Below, piece after piece: positions 26,196 through 36,071 of a DNA stretch of 36,258 nt. This stretch comes from Clostridiaceae bacterium (GTDB lineage: Bacteria; Bacillota; Clostridia; Acetivibrionales; DTU013), in assembly GCA_012730015.1 (NCBI GenBank), contig JAAYBT010000019.1, positions 1-36,258 of the forward strand. Reading direction: 5' to 3'. A program made the position numbers and the translations under genes. Every line of letters begins with the position of its first letter. Positions within the stretch are counted from its first letter, which is position 1. Below the pieces are notes generated by a model. The model was not told where the DNA came from, did no database searches, and saw only the letters and a list, made by a program, of their open reading frames with translations.

Positions 26196-27227
26196 CTAAG
26201 TGGGAATAATGGATTGGAAGTTATCCAATAGCGGCTCACCGGTCTTCTCAAATGCTGACATTTCCGCAATCCTCTGCATATATTTTTCTTCCGACCACCC
26301 TTTATCTCGCCTCAGATAAAACTTATTGACAGCGCCGATGAAAAGGTGGGGGAACAAAAGATCAAGCCTTACGACCTCCCACTGGGATGGAGTTAGCGGA
26401 TTGTACCTGTGATAATAACGAAGAATGTCCCCTGTCAGCTTCGGTTGCCATTTACCCGATTTCTTCATTACCTTGTTCAAGAGCTTTCTAATATCCCGCG
26501 CAGCGATATCAACTGTCAACGAATCCGTATCAAGGACATACAGGTCTGATGCAGGAGTGATGAGCAGATTTCCTGCGGCAAAGTCCTGGTGACAAAGGCT
26601 TCCCAGCTCTTTGGCTTCATAAACCCAGTCGGTATATTCCTTTCCCCGCAGCCCCTCGATTGCTTTTTCTGCTCGTTGGTAAAAATGTGCGAACTCACTG
26701 ATAATAAGTGCAGTGATTGGCTTGCGCTCCTTTGTAAGTAAATCGTTATCGTAATAGGTCTTGATGTCTTCAAGCTGCTTTATATAATCCTCGACCCATA
26801 AGCCCAGGTGATACTTGGGCTTAGTTCCGGGCGAGGGGAAAAAGCCTTTAGAAGCCCTGTGGAACTTAGCTAACCCGCCTGCGACCATAGCAAGCTCTGT
26901 GGGCGAGGTGTATAGTGGATTTTTCCCCATAACTGCCTCTGAGAGCAGGTAGCACACTCCGTCGATGCAGACATACTCTCTTCCATCAATAGTTTTCTGT
27001 ATCTGTGGAAGGAGAATGCCCCTGTGGGCCAGGTGCCTGACCGCATCCAATATGAATAGCAGGGTTTGCTCGGAATTTGATACCTTTTTGAGGACCTTCA
27101 TTCCTTTATTTGTATTAATCCACCAGACTCCCTTTTTGCCCTTATAGGATTCATTTCTTATGTCCAAAACAGTAAGGGCATATTGCTTCAACACAATATC
27201 CAGGGGTTCGTTCTCAGTTAAGGCCAA
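26196..27227 (-). CDS. CotS-family spore coat protein (aminoglycoside phosphotransferase fold)
   Basis: SLCHQDFAAGNLLITP...YVLDTDSLTVDIAARDIRKLL; paralogous to 25061-26095. Confidence 0.85.
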   Translation of the reverse strand: MALTENEPLDIVLKQYALTVLDIRNESYKGKKGVWWINTNKGMKVLKKVSNSEQTLLFILDAVRHLAHRGILLPQIQKTIDGREYVCIDGVCYLLSEAVMGKNPLYTSPTELAMVAGGLAKFHRASKGFFPSPGTKPKYHLGLWVEDYIKQLEDIKTYYDNDLLTKERKPITALIISEFAHFYQRAEKAIEGLRGKEYTDWVYEAKELGSLCHQDFAAGNLLITPASDLYVLDTDSLTVDIAARDIRKLLNKVMKKSGKWQPKLTGDILRYYHRYNPLTPSQWEVVRLDLLFPHLFIGAVNKFYLRRDKGWSEEKYMQRIAEMSAFEKTGEPLLDNFQSIIPT

Positions 27228-27325
27228 AGCGCTTACCTCCTTTATAGTTGTAAGACTAATATGGCTAGTCTTGGCTGCAAAAGAAACAGGGGGAGTTGAA
27301 CCCCCTGCCCTGCTCCGTCGGTTAA

Positions 27326-27559
27326 CTACACATCAAGCTCTAGGTCCATTTCAGGATTGTCCCAGGATACTTTGATTGAGACAGATCCGCCCTCTATGTC
27401 GTCATCGTACTTTACCTTGTAAGTAAGCTCAGTATCTGACGGTAAGGCAACCGGGTTTCCTTCAACGGTGAGATTACCTGCAAAAAGATCCGGGATAGCC
27501 TTTTTAATGAATTCTCCGAACTCAGCTCTTGAACCAAGATATGATTCCTGATACTTCAT
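27326..27559 (-). CDS. amphi-Trp domain-containing protein
   Basis: SRAEFGEFIKKAIPDLFAGNLTVEGNPVALPSDTELTYKVKYDDDIEGGSVSIKVSW; start moved to ATG 27559 (RBS aaggag). Confidence 0.65.
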   Translation of the reverse strand: MKYQESYLGSRAEFGEFIKKAIPDLFAGNLTVEGNPVALPSDTELTYKVKYDDDIEGGSVSIKVSWDNPEMDLELDV

Positions 27560-27763
27560 GAAAACCACTCCTTATAAATAGTGTATACATTTACATAATA
27601 TTTTTTGGGAGGGGATTATGTTACATATATTTGTAAAATGAGTCGCGCCGATTGAATACTGCATTGAAATCCATGGATATGTTCAGTATAATAATGAAAG
27701 CTACTTTAAAGATTTGACAATTCGTTTCACAGAGTTTGAATGAGTATAGCCGGAGGCCTTCGA

Positions 27764-28816
27764 ATGGCAGATAATTCACGGATAATCTTTACAAAATCAA
27801 TAGATCCCTGGTGGAACCTGGCGGGGGAGGAATATCTGCTGGACAGGGTAGAGCCGGGACAGTGCATATTGTATCTGTGGCAAAACAATGATACTGTCGT
27901 TATAGGAAGAAATCAGAATCCATGGAGAGAGTGCAGAGCACAGGAGCTTGAGGCAGACGGAGGCAAGCTTGCACGAAGGCTTTCGGGTGGCGGCGCAGTG
28001 TTTCATGATATTGGCAATATTAATTTCACCTTCGTTGTAAGTAAAGAGCTCTATAATTTGGACAAGCAGCTGGATGTTATCCTAAATGCAGTAAGAAGCT
28101 TTGGGATAGGTGCGCAAAGGAGCGGCAGGAATGACATAATTGCCGACGGACGAAAGTTTTCAGGGAATGCCTTCTGCTTCAGAAAAAGGAGTGCATATCA
28201 TCACGGAACGATCCTGGTTTCGTCTGATTTTGACAAGCTTTCGAAGTATCTGCAGGTTTCCGAGGAGAAAATGCGCTACAAAGGAGTTCAATCCGTTCAA
28301 TCCAGGGTGGTAAACCTTTCTGAACTGAGTCAGGATATTACTGTCGAAAGAATGGCTGATGCCCTGATTGATTCCTTTAGGGCTTCATATGGCAGCGCAG
28401 CGCCTGTTGAAAAGTGTGTGACTGTAGATAAAGAGGGAAAGGAAGCTCTTGAGGAGCTTTATTGCAAGTATTTATCCTGGACATGGCGCTATGGAGAAGC
28501 CCCCAAGTTTGATGTGACTATTGAGAAAAGATTTGACTGGGGTTCAGTGGAGCTTGGCATTAAGCTGGAGGGCGGCATTGTTAGCAGTTTGGCGGCATAT
28601 TCGGATGCGCTGGATGAGGAATATATTGCACTACTGCCGGAGCTTTTTAGAGGATGCCACTTTGATTCGAAGAAGCTGGCTCAAAGGCTTCGCCAATCTG
28701 TCTGTGAGCAAGTGGCAGCTATTGAGCCCGAGGCGGCTGATGAGCCCCTTGGATCTGATTTGCGGCGGACTATGGCGCTCGATCTTGCTCAATGGGTTGA
28801 GAGCAAGAAATTTTAA
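27764..28816 (+). CDS. lplA: Lipoate-protein ligase A
   Basis: DPWWNLAGEEYLLD, GRNQNPWREC, RRLSGGGAVFHDIGNINFTF, SGNAFCFRKRSAYHHGTILV; RBS ggagg before ATG 27764. Confidence 0.93.
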   Translation: MADNSRIIFTKSIDPWWNLAGEEYLLDRVEPGQCILYLWQNNDTVVIGRNQNPWRECRAQELEADGGKLARRLSGGGAVFHDIGNINFTFVVSKELYNLDKQLDVILNAVRSFGIGAQRSGRNDIIADGRKFSGNAFCFRKRSAYHHGTILVSSDFDKLSKYLQVSEEKMRYKGVQSVQSRVVNLSELSQDITVERMADALIDSFRASYGSAAPVEKCVTVDKEGKEALEELYCKYLSWTWRYGEAPKFDVTIEKRFDWGSVELGIKLEGGIVSSLAAYSDALDEEYIALLPELFRGCHFDSKKLAQRLRQSVCEQVAAIEPEAADEPLGSDLRRTMALDLAQWVESKKF

Positions 28817-28902
28817 GTGGAATTTTGATTACATTGCATATATTATTGATGTAGCTGAAGATTTCAGCAGTTGCTGAAGGATGGATTTGATGGGGAGGGA
28901 TT

Positions 28903-30009
28903 ATGGAAATGCACAGTGAGGCTCAGAAAACACCCCTATACGAGGCACATGGGTCTGCCGGAGCGAAAATTATTGATTTTCATGGTTGGCTATTACCTGT
29001 GCAGTACAGCGGCATTTTGCAGGAGCATGAAGCTGTACGTACTAAGGCGGGACTTTTTGATGTTTCGCACATGGGTGAGCTGGAGGTTAGCGGAGAAGAT
29101 GCCTACCAATTCCTCCAGAGTGTACTGGTCAATGACATTAATGCAAAGCCCGGAAAGGCCGTATATTCGCCTATGTGCTACCCAAGCGGAGGCACGGTGG
29201 ACGACCTGATTGTCTACAAGCAAAATGAAGCAAAGTATTTGCTGGTGGTAAACGCAGCGAATACAGCCAAGGATTTTCAATGGTTACAGGAGAACAAGAG
29301 GGGCCGTGTCAATCTAGTGAACCGCTCCGCAGAGTTTGCCCAGCTCGCGCTGCAAGGGCCGAAAGCAGAAGAAATATTGGGTCAGCTAATGGCGGAGGAT
29401 TTAACTCAGTTGCGCTACTTCAGCTATGATAATGATGCGAAGGTAGGAGATATGTCCCTTATTCTTTCACGTACCGGCTATACCGGCGAGGATGGATTCG
29501 AGCTCTACTGCCGGCCTGAGGACGCTCAAAGGCTGTGGGACATGCTTCTGGAGAAGGGCTTTCCCCTTGGCTTGGTGCCTGTAGGCCTTGGAGCAAGAGA
29601 TACCTTGCGGCTTGAGGCGGCATTGCCTCTGTATTCACAGGAGCTTTCGGAGGACATTTCACCGGTTATGGCTGGATTGCAACGCTTCATTAAGCCTGAA
29701 AAGGGAGAATTTATCGGAAGGGAGCCCCTTTCTGCTCAGCTTCAGGGAAGCATTCAGCAGAAAATTGCCGGCTTTGAGATGATCGACAGGGCGGTCCCGA
29801 GAAGCGGTTATGAGGTATATTGCAATGGCAGCAGGGCCGGACATGTTACCAGCGGGGGATATTTCCCTACATTAAAGAAGAACATGGGACTGGCTCTTAT
29901 TGATAATGGTTGCGCACAGGTGGGAAATACGATAGATGTAGAGGTAAGAGACAAGCTGTATAAGGCGGAAATTATTCAGTTACCCTTTTACAGCAGAAAA
30001 CGGGGATAA
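28903..30009 (+). CDS. gcvT: Glycine cleavage system T protein (aminomethyltransferase)
   Basis: [48 protein letters not shown]. Confidence 0.97.
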   Translation: MEMHSEAQKTPLYEAHGSAGAKIIDFHGWLLPVQYSGILQEHEAVRTKAGLFDVSHMGELEVSGEDAYQFLQSVLVNDINAKPGKAVYSPMCYPSGGTVDDLIVYKQNEAKYLLVVNAANTAKDFQWLQENKRGRVNLVNRSAEFAQLALQGPKAEEILGQLMAEDLTQLRYFSYDNDAKVGDMSLILSRTGYTGEDGFELYCRPEDAQRLWDMLLEKGFPLGLVPVGLGARDTLRLEAALPLYSQELSEDISPVMAGLQRFIKPEKGEFIGREPLSAQLQGSIQQKIAGFEMIDRAVPRSGYEVYCNGSRAGHVTSGGYFPTLKKNMGLALIDNGCAQVGNTIDVEVRDKLYKAEIIQLPFYSRKRG

Positions 30010-30061
30010 TAAGCGCGGTTAGTCGTATAAACATAGTTTAGCAGAAGGATGGAGGATTGTT

Positions 30062-30445
30062 ATGAAAACATATCAAGGAATCAAATACACCAGGGAACAT
30101 GAGTGGGCAAGGGTTGAGGATGGATTGGTATACGTCGGAATATCGGATTTTGCGCAGAATGCGCTGGGCGATATCGTATTCGTCGAGCTGCCAAATCCGG
30201 GAAAGAGCCTGAAGGCAGGCGAACAGGCCAGCGTGGTAGAATCGGTAAAGGCTGCGTCTGACATTTATTCACCTGTATCCGGTACCATTGTAAAGGTGAA
30301 TGAGGCGCTCGAAGACACCCCGGAGTTACTGAATGCCGAGCCTTATGAGAACTGGATTGTCGCACTTGAGCCGGAAAATTTATCAGAAATGGACGCCCTT
30401 ATGGATGAACAGCAGTATGGCGACTTCTGTGCAAAGGAGGCATGA
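30062..30445 (+). CDS. gcvH: Glycine cleavage system H protein
   Basis: YTREHEWARVEDG..., lipoylation site SVKAASDIYSPVSG. Confidence 0.98.
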   Translation: MKTYQGIKYTREHEWARVEDGLVYVGISDFAQNALGDIVFVELPNPGKSLKAGEQASVVESVKAASDIYSPVSGTIVKVNEALEDTPELLNAEPYENWIVALEPENLSEMDALMDEQQYGDFCAKEA

Positions 30446-30446
30446 C

Positions 30447-31874
30447 ATGTCCCGATATATTCCTAATACACAGGAAGATATGGAGCAAATGCTTTCAGAG
30501 ATTGGCTTATCGAGTGTTGACCAGCTGTTTACAGACATTCCTGAGGGAATGAAGCTTAGTAGAGCCCTGGATTTGCCGGGGAGCTTGTCGGAGATGGAGT
30601 TGTCCGGCCTAATGAGGGGCCTGGCAAAGAAAAACGCACATTGCGGAGAATACGCCTGTTTCCTGGGTGCGGGGGCATATGACCACTTTGTTCCCGCCAT
30701 GGTGAAGCAGGTGTTGTCAAAGCCCGAATTCTATACCTCCTATACGCCATACCAGCCTGAAATCAGCCAGGGGATGCTGCAGGCAATTTTTGAATACCAG
30801 ACAATGATCTGCCAATTAACCGGCATGGATGTGTCCAATGCGTCCATGTATGACGGTGCTACCGCCGTAACAGAGGCCGCACTCATTGCCGTGCGTTCCA
30901 CGGGGAAGAGCAGGCTTCTGGTATCACAGGGTCTGCACCCGGAATACCGGGAGGTACTGAAAACCTACGGGAAGTACAATGATCTCGTAATAGAAGAGAT
31001 ACCCTTACGAGATGGGATAACGGCTGTAAGTGAGCTCGATGTAATGTCGGGAGTAAAGGGTAGCGATGGCGCAAATGCAGCGAACACCACTTTAGGTGAT
31101 GAAAACGCAGGGAAAGCCACCACAGGGAAGAGTGATATTGCGGCTGTAATCGTGCAAAGCCCCAATTTCCTGGGAGCCGTAGAGGATTTGAAATGGTTTG
31201 GGGAGTTTGCTGCCAGCAAAGGGGCGCTTTCTATAGCATGTGTGGATCCTATTTCTATTGCCCTGCTAGAGCCCCCGGGAGCATGTGGGATTGACATCGC
31301 TGCAGGAGAAGGACAGGGGCTCGGAAACGCTCTAAACTACGGCGGTCCCTATCTGGGTTTTCTGGCAGCAAAAAAAGCATTTGTCAGAAAAATGCCCGGC
31401 AGAATTGTCGGTCAGACCACAGATAATGAGGACAAAAGAGGCTTTGTTCTCACGCTGCAGGCTAGAGAGCAACACATCCGAAGAGAGAAGGCGGTTTCTA
31501 ACATTTGCTCAAATCAGGCTTTAAACGCACTGGCGGCGGCGGTCTACATGTCCGTAATGGGCAAGGAAGGCATTAAAGAGGCGGCTAACCTATGCCTACA
31601 GAAGGCGCATTATGCTGCAGAGAAACTATTTGCTACCGGCAAATTTGCCAAGCTGTCAGAGGCAGCCTTTATAAAGGAGTTCGCAGTAAGAGCATTACAT
31701 GAGCCGATTCAGGCAATCAATGAAAGGCTTCTCAGGCATGGCATTATAGGTGGCTTGGATTTGGAGAAGTATTATCCGAAGATGAAGGACTGCTGGCTAT
31801 TGGCAGTGACCGAGAAGCGCACAAAGCAGGAAATAGATGATATGGTGAGAATTGCTGCAGGAGGTGAGAGCTGA
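30447..31874 (+). CDS. gcvPA: Glycine dehydrogenase (decarboxylating) subunit 1
   Basis: [16 protein letters not shown]...; ATG 30447 with RBS aaaggagg in the end of gcvH. Confidence 0.97.
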   Translation: MSRYIPNTQEDMEQMLSEIGLSSVDQLFTDIPEGMKLSRALDLPGSLSEMELSGLMRGLAKKNAHCGEYACFLGAGAYDHFVPAMVKQVLSKPEFYTSYTPYQPEISQGMLQAIFEYQTMICQLTGMDVSNASMYDGATAVTEAALIAVRSTGKSRLLVSQGLHPEYREVLKTYGKYNDLVIEEIPLRDGITAVSELDVMSGVKGSDGANAANTTLGDENAGKATTGKSDIAAVIVQSPNFLGAVEDLKWFGEFAASKGALSIACVDPISIALLEPPGACGIDIAAGEGQGLGNALNYGGPYLGFLAAKKAFVRKMPGRIVGQTTDNEDKRGFVLTLQAREQHIRREKAVSNICSNQALNALAAAVYMSVMGKEGIKEAANLCLQKAHYAAEKLFATGKFAKLSEAAFIKEFAVRALHEPIQAINERLLRHGIIGGLDLEKYYPKMKDCWLLAVTEKRTKQEIDDMVRIAAGGES

Positions 31875-31875
31875 G

Positions 31876-33411
31876 ATGGCAGATAAGATAAATGAGCGGC
31901 AGGTGAATTCTATTGATAATGGACGGGCCGAGCTGGAGGATAGGAGGCAAATAGAGCAGAATAATAGGGAGCAAGCGATGCTGATATTTGAGATGAGCAG
32001 GGATGGGAGAAGGGCATATAGCCTGCCCGCCTGTGACGTACCAGTGAAGGAGGGCTTGATTCCCGACGCTTTTGCCAGAAGAAGGGATGCCGATCTGCCC
32101 CAGGTCAGCGAAGTAGACGTGGCCCGGCATTACACGCGGCTTGCAGGACGTAACCACGGTGTGGATTCCAGCTTTTATCCACTTGGCTCCTGCACAATGA
32201 AATACAATCCGAAAATCAATGAAGAAATAGCCTCTCTTGATGGATTTACAGGGGTTCACCCCTATCAGAATGAGGAATCTGCTCAGGGCAGCCTGCAGGT
32301 ACTATATGAAATGGACAGGATGCTCTCGGAGATAACTGGTATGAAGCGTGTAACACTGCAGCCTGCGGCAGGAGCTCATGGCGAATTGACTGGACTTATG
32401 ATAATCGGTGCATATCATAGAAGTCGCGGCGATGCGGCGCGGACAAAGATAGTTGTTCCGGATTCGGCGCATGGGACAAACCCGGCTTCGGCAGCCTTTG
32501 CAGGCTTTGAGGTGGTTGAGGTGAAGTCGAATCCGTCAGGCGGAGTAGACATCGAAGACCTAAAGCTTGCTGTGGGTCAAGATACAGCCGGATTGATGCT
32601 GACAAATCCCAATACCCTGGGATTGTTTGACGAGAATATTGAGGAGATTGCCAGGATTGTCCACGATGCAGGCGGGCTCCTGTATTATGACGGCGCCAAT
32701 GCCAACGCAATAATGGGCATTTGCAGGCCAGGCGATATGGGCTTTGATGTGGTACACCTGAATTTACACAAGACCTTCAGCACTCCGCATGGCGGCGGCG
32801 GACCGGGTTCGGGCCCTGTTGGGGTTAAAGAGGAGCTTGTTCCCTTTTTACCGGTACCGGTGGTGGAATGTGAAAATGACCGATATTGGCTGGATTATGA
32901 CCGGCCCCAGACAATTGGGCGCGTGAGATCCTTCTATGGAAACTTTGGGGTTGTGCTCAAAGCCTATGCTTATATTAGGACAATGGGTCCCGATGGTCTC
33001 AAAAATGTTTCGGAGTTGGCTGTGCTAAATGCCAACTATATGATGAAGCGACTGGAGGATTCCTTCGACATCCCCTATAAACGCATTTGCATGCATGAGT
33101 TTATTTTGTCCAATAAGAAGCAGGAGCACAATGGCGTGCGTACGCTAGATATAGCTAAAAGGCTGCTGGATTTCGGCTATCACCCGCCAACTGTTTATTT
33201 CCCGCTGATTGTACATGAAGCAATGATGATCGAGCCTACGGAAACAGAGAGCAAGGAGACGCTGGACAGCTTTGTAGACGCGCTTATCAGCATTGCCCGG
33301 GAGGCGGAGAATGAACCCGACAGGGTCAGGAAGGCCCCTTATACAACTGTCGTTTCAAGGCTGGATGAGGTCAAGGCAGCTAGGAATCCTGTGCTGAAGT
33401 GGGGAGATTGA
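31876..33411 (+). CDS. gcvPB: Glycine dehydrogenase (decarboxylating) subunit 2
   Basis: PLP-lysine motif [40 protein letters not shown] 31876. Confidence 0.97.
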   Translation: MADKINERQVNSIDNGRAELEDRRQIEQNNREQAMLIFEMSRDGRRAYSLPACDVPVKEGLIPDAFARRRDADLPQVSEVDVARHYTRLAGRNHGVDSSFYPLGSCTMKYNPKINEEIASLDGFTGVHPYQNEESAQGSLQVLYEMDRMLSEITGMKRVTLQPAAGAHGELTGLMIIGAYHRSRGDAARTKIVVPDSAHGTNPASAAFAGFEVVEVKSNPSGGVDIEDLKLAVGQDTAGLMLTNPNTLGLFDENIEEIARIVHDAGGLLYYDGANANAIMGICRPGDMGFDVVHLNLHKTFSTPHGGGGPGSGPVGVKEELVPFLPVPVVECENDRYWLDYDRPQTIGRVRSFYGNFGVVLKAYAYIRTMGPDGLKNVSELAVLNANYMMKRLEDSFDIPYKRICMHEFILSNKKQEHNGVRTLDIAKRLLDFGYHPPTVYFPLIVHEAMMIEPTETESKETLDSFVDALISIAREAENEPDRVRKAPYTTVVSRLDEVKAARNPVLKWGD

Positions 33412-33415
33412 TAGG

Positions 33416-33856
33416 ATGAACGAAGAGGTATTCAGGGAAATGGGGAAGGAGCTCCAGATCAGGCGTGAGGACTTGAAGATGTATTCGCCCCTTGTGCTGG
33501 CCTATGTGGGCGATGCGGTTTTTGAGCTTTATATAAGAACGCTGCTGGTCGGCAAGGGCAACGCGCCGGTCCACAAGCTTCATAAGCAGTCCATTGACTA
33601 TGTGAAGGCAAAATCACAATCGGACACCATTCACAGGATGCTTGAGGACTTGTCAGCCGAGGAGCAGGATGTTGTGCGCAGGGGCAGGAATGCCAAGTCC
33701 GGTACTATTCCTAAGAATGCAGATGTGACAGACTACAAATATGCAACGGGCTTTGAGAGCTTGATAGGATACCTCTATCTGAAGGAGGACTATCCACGGC
33801 TACTGGAGCTGCTGAAAATCTCGGTTGAAAGCAATCATGAGGACAAAAAGGCATAA
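33416..33856 (+). CDS. mrnC: Mini-ribonuclease III
   Basis: SPLVLAYVGDAVFELYIRTLL, RRGRNAKSGTIPKNADVTDYKYATGFESLIGYLYL. Confidence 0.95.
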   Translation: MNEEVFREMGKELQIRREDLKMYSPLVLAYVGDAVFELYIRTLLVGKGNAPVHKLHKQSIDYVKAKSQSDTIHRMLEDLSAEEQDVVRRGRNAKSGTIPKNADVTDYKYATGFESLIGYLYLKEDYPRLLELLKISVESNHEDKKA

Positions 33857-33984
33857 GGGCAGGCAGAGGAGCGAAGGCTAAGGCTGAGACATTGAGGGCC
33901 GGTGCAAGAGGAAGCAAAGAATAGGCTAAGAGCAGGCGAAGAATAGGCGAAAATGGGAGTTAAGGAAGGATAAAGTGAACTTGT

Positions 33985-35109
33985 ATGGCAGCAGATAGAA
34001 AAGGAAAATTTAGCAAGGATAACCGCAATGTGAGCCCTGGCGATAGGCGGGGCGAAGGCCGATACGAGAGCCGGAACGATAGGCGGGGCGAAGGCAGGAA
34101 GGAAAACGAAGGCGAAGCCTGGAACAAAAATGTTAACCGCAGCAGAAACGAAAACCCCGTGGATAGGCGGGGCGAAGGCCGATACGAGAGCCGGAACGAT
34201 AGGCGGGGCGAAGGTAGGAATAAAAACGAAGGCAGAAAAATTGCTTATAAGGGCGAGAAGGCAAATAAGAGAGATTTCAAAAGCGAAAGCATTGACAGGA
34301 GTGAGAAGCTGAGAGATAGCCTTAAGAACGAGTTTATGAAGCCGGACATTGAGGGCTTTCATGAGGAGCAGGACTTGCTGGAGGGTAGAAATTCGGTGCT
34401 TGAGGCACTCAGGTCTGGCAGGAGCATCAATAGGATATTCGTTGCAAAGGGTGACCGTGAGGGTTCAATAAACCAGATAATAGCAATGGCCAGAGAACGC
34501 CATACTATTATCCAGGAGGTCGACAGGTCCAAGCTGGATGCAATGTCACAGACATTTGCTCACCAAGGGGTAATAGCCCTAGTAGCCGCCAAGGATTATG
34601 TCGATGTGGACGATATCCTGAAGGCTGCGCAAGAGAGCGGCCGACCACCCTTCATTATCATATTGGATGAAATAACAGATGCTCATAATCTGGGATCGAT
34701 TCTAAGAACTGCGAATGCCGCAGGGGTACATGGAGTTATTATTCCGAAGAGAAGGGCGATTGGGCTGACCTCAACTGTTTCGAAGGCCTCGGCCGGCGCG
34801 GTTGAATATGTTCCTGTAGCAAGGGTTACGAATATAGCACAAACAATAAAGAATCTGAAAAAGCAGAATATTTGGGTAGTCGGCACGGATGCAACAGGGG
34901 AGAAGGCCTACTTCGACAACGATCTATCAGGACCCATTGCGCTTGTAATCGGCAGCGAGGGAGAGGGAATGGGCAAGCTGATTCGGGAGAGCTGCGACTT
35001 TGTTGTAAATATTCCTATGCTGGGGCAGATAAGCTCCTTGAATGCGGCTGTAGCGGGGGCTATTGTTACCTTTGAAATACTGAGGCAGAGAAGTAATAAG
35101 CAGCCTTGA
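33985..35109 (+). CDS. rlmB: 23S rRNA (guanosine-2'-O)-methyltransferase, RlmB/TrmH family, with RG-rich N-terminal extension
   Basis: EGRNSVLEALRSGRSINRIFVAKG, DAHNLGSILRTANAAGVHGVIIPKRRA, LVIGSEGEGMGKLIRESCDFVVNIPMLGQISSLNAAVAGAI. Confidence 0.94.
   Translation: MAADRKGKFSKDNRNVSPGDRRGEGRYESRNDRRGEGRKENEGEAWNKNVNRSRNENPVDRRGEGRYESRNDRRGEGRNKNEGRKIAYKGEKANKRDFKSESIDRSEKLRDSLKNEFMKPDIEGFHEEQDLLEGRNSVLEALRSGRSINRIFVAKGDREGSINQIIAMARERHTIIQEVDRSKLDAMSQTFAHQGVIALVAAKDYVDVDDILKAAQESGRPPFIIILDEITDAHNLGSILRTANAAGVHGVIIPKRRAIGLTSTVSKASAGAVEYVPVARVTNIAQTIKNLKKQNIWVVGTDATGEKAYFDNDLSGPIALVIGSEGEGMGKLIRESCDFVVNIPMLGQISSLNAAVAGAIVTFEILRQRSNKQP
34042..34214. repeat. Perfect 53-bp direct repeat, 120-bp spacing, inside rlmB
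   Basis: gataggcggggcgaaggccgatacgagagccggaacgataggcggggcgaagg at 34042-34094 and 34162-34214. Confidence 0.97.
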
Positions 35110-35254
35110 TTGGTGTCTTATCGCATTTTTAGCCGGTGAGGGCTGGGGCAACTCGAGGGTTGCGTGAGTATAGCTTACCAGACAGGATTATTAGCCTGCG
35201 ACGGAAAATGCGACCTTGCATGCATACGAAGCTATGCTCCGGTATCGCGCCAAC

Positions 35255-35283
35255 TTGACATAAAGGCTTGTGAACCTTATAAT
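35255..35283 (+). promoter_or_regulatory. Perfect-consensus sigma-A promoter upstream of sigH
   Basis: TTGACA-taaaggcttgtgaacct(17)-TATAAT. Confidence 0.75.
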
Positions 35284-35354
35284 TGAGTATGGTGAAGCCA
35301 AGTATACTGCCATGATCATCAGAAGAATCGCATTTTGTATGAGGGGGCATATTA

Positions 35355-36008
35355 TTGAAGCTAAATGCTCGAGCCGAGGCACAATTAATTTACAATCCGG
35401 CAGATGACGAGGAAATCATCAGAGACGCAAAAGCTGGTGATGGCCGGGCCCTCGAATTTCTGATCAACAAATACAAGAGTTTTGTCCGAGCTAAGGCTAG
35501 GACCTATTTCTTAATTGGTGCTGACCGGGAAGATATAATTCAAGAAGGTATGATTGGCCTTTACAAGGCCATAAGAGACTACCGAGGGGACAAGCTCTCA
35601 TCATTCCGGGCTTTTGCTGAGCTTTGTATTACGCGTCAGATAATAACGGCAATAAAGACGGCTACCCGGCAGAAGCATATTCCGCTCAATTCCTACATAT
35701 CCCTTAACAAGCCTATCTTTGATGAGGATTCGGATCGTACACTTCTCGACATACTGAGCGAGGAGAATATTAACGACCCCGAGGAAATGATGATAAACAG
35801 GGAGGAATTTGCAGGGATTGAAGTGAAGATGGGTGAAATCCTTAGCAGCCTTGAGTGGGAGGTTCTATCCAGGTATTTGCAGGGGCGCTCTTACCAGGAA
35901 ATCGCCGTTGACCTGAACAGGCATGTCAAATCAATAGACAATGCCCTACAGCGCGTGAAACGCAAGCTGGAAAAGCATTTACAGGAGAACAGAGAAGACA
36001 AAAATTGA
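35355..36008 (+). CDS. sigH: RNA polymerase sporulation sigma factor SigH
   Basis: REDIIQEGMIGLYKAIRDYRGDKLSSFRAFAELCITRQIITAIKTATRQKHIPLNSYISL; TTG start with RBS gaggggg. Confidence 0.96.
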   Translation: MKLNARAEAQLIYNPADDEEIIRDAKAGDGRALEFLINKYKSFVRAKARTYFLIGADREDIIQEGMIGLYKAIRDYRGDKLSSFRAFAELCITRQIITAIKTATRQKHIPLNSYISLNKPIFDEDSDRTLLDILSEENINDPEEMMINREEFAGIEVKMGEILSSLEWEVLSRYLQGRSYQEIAVDLNRHVKSIDNALQRVKRKLEKHLQENREDKN

Positions 36009-36071
36009 GGTATAGACACGAGCGTGAGCGATGTGTTATAATGTTATTCGCTTGTTGGTTTCCGCATACTT

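Noticed and set aside
27618-27659. Mini-ORFs MLHIFVK and MSRAD with SD gggagggg upstream of lplA
   Set aside because: Too short to support; could be a leader peptide but no attenuator structure follows.
27570-27763. Glycine riboswitch upstream of the lplA-gcv cluster
   Set aside because: Expected by biology, but I see no recognisable aptamer motif on either strand.
33835-34362. Minus-strand 175-aa ORF over the 5' part of rlmB
   Set aside because: Antisense reading of the RG-rich repeat; repetitive AFAPPIVPALVSAF with no family signal.
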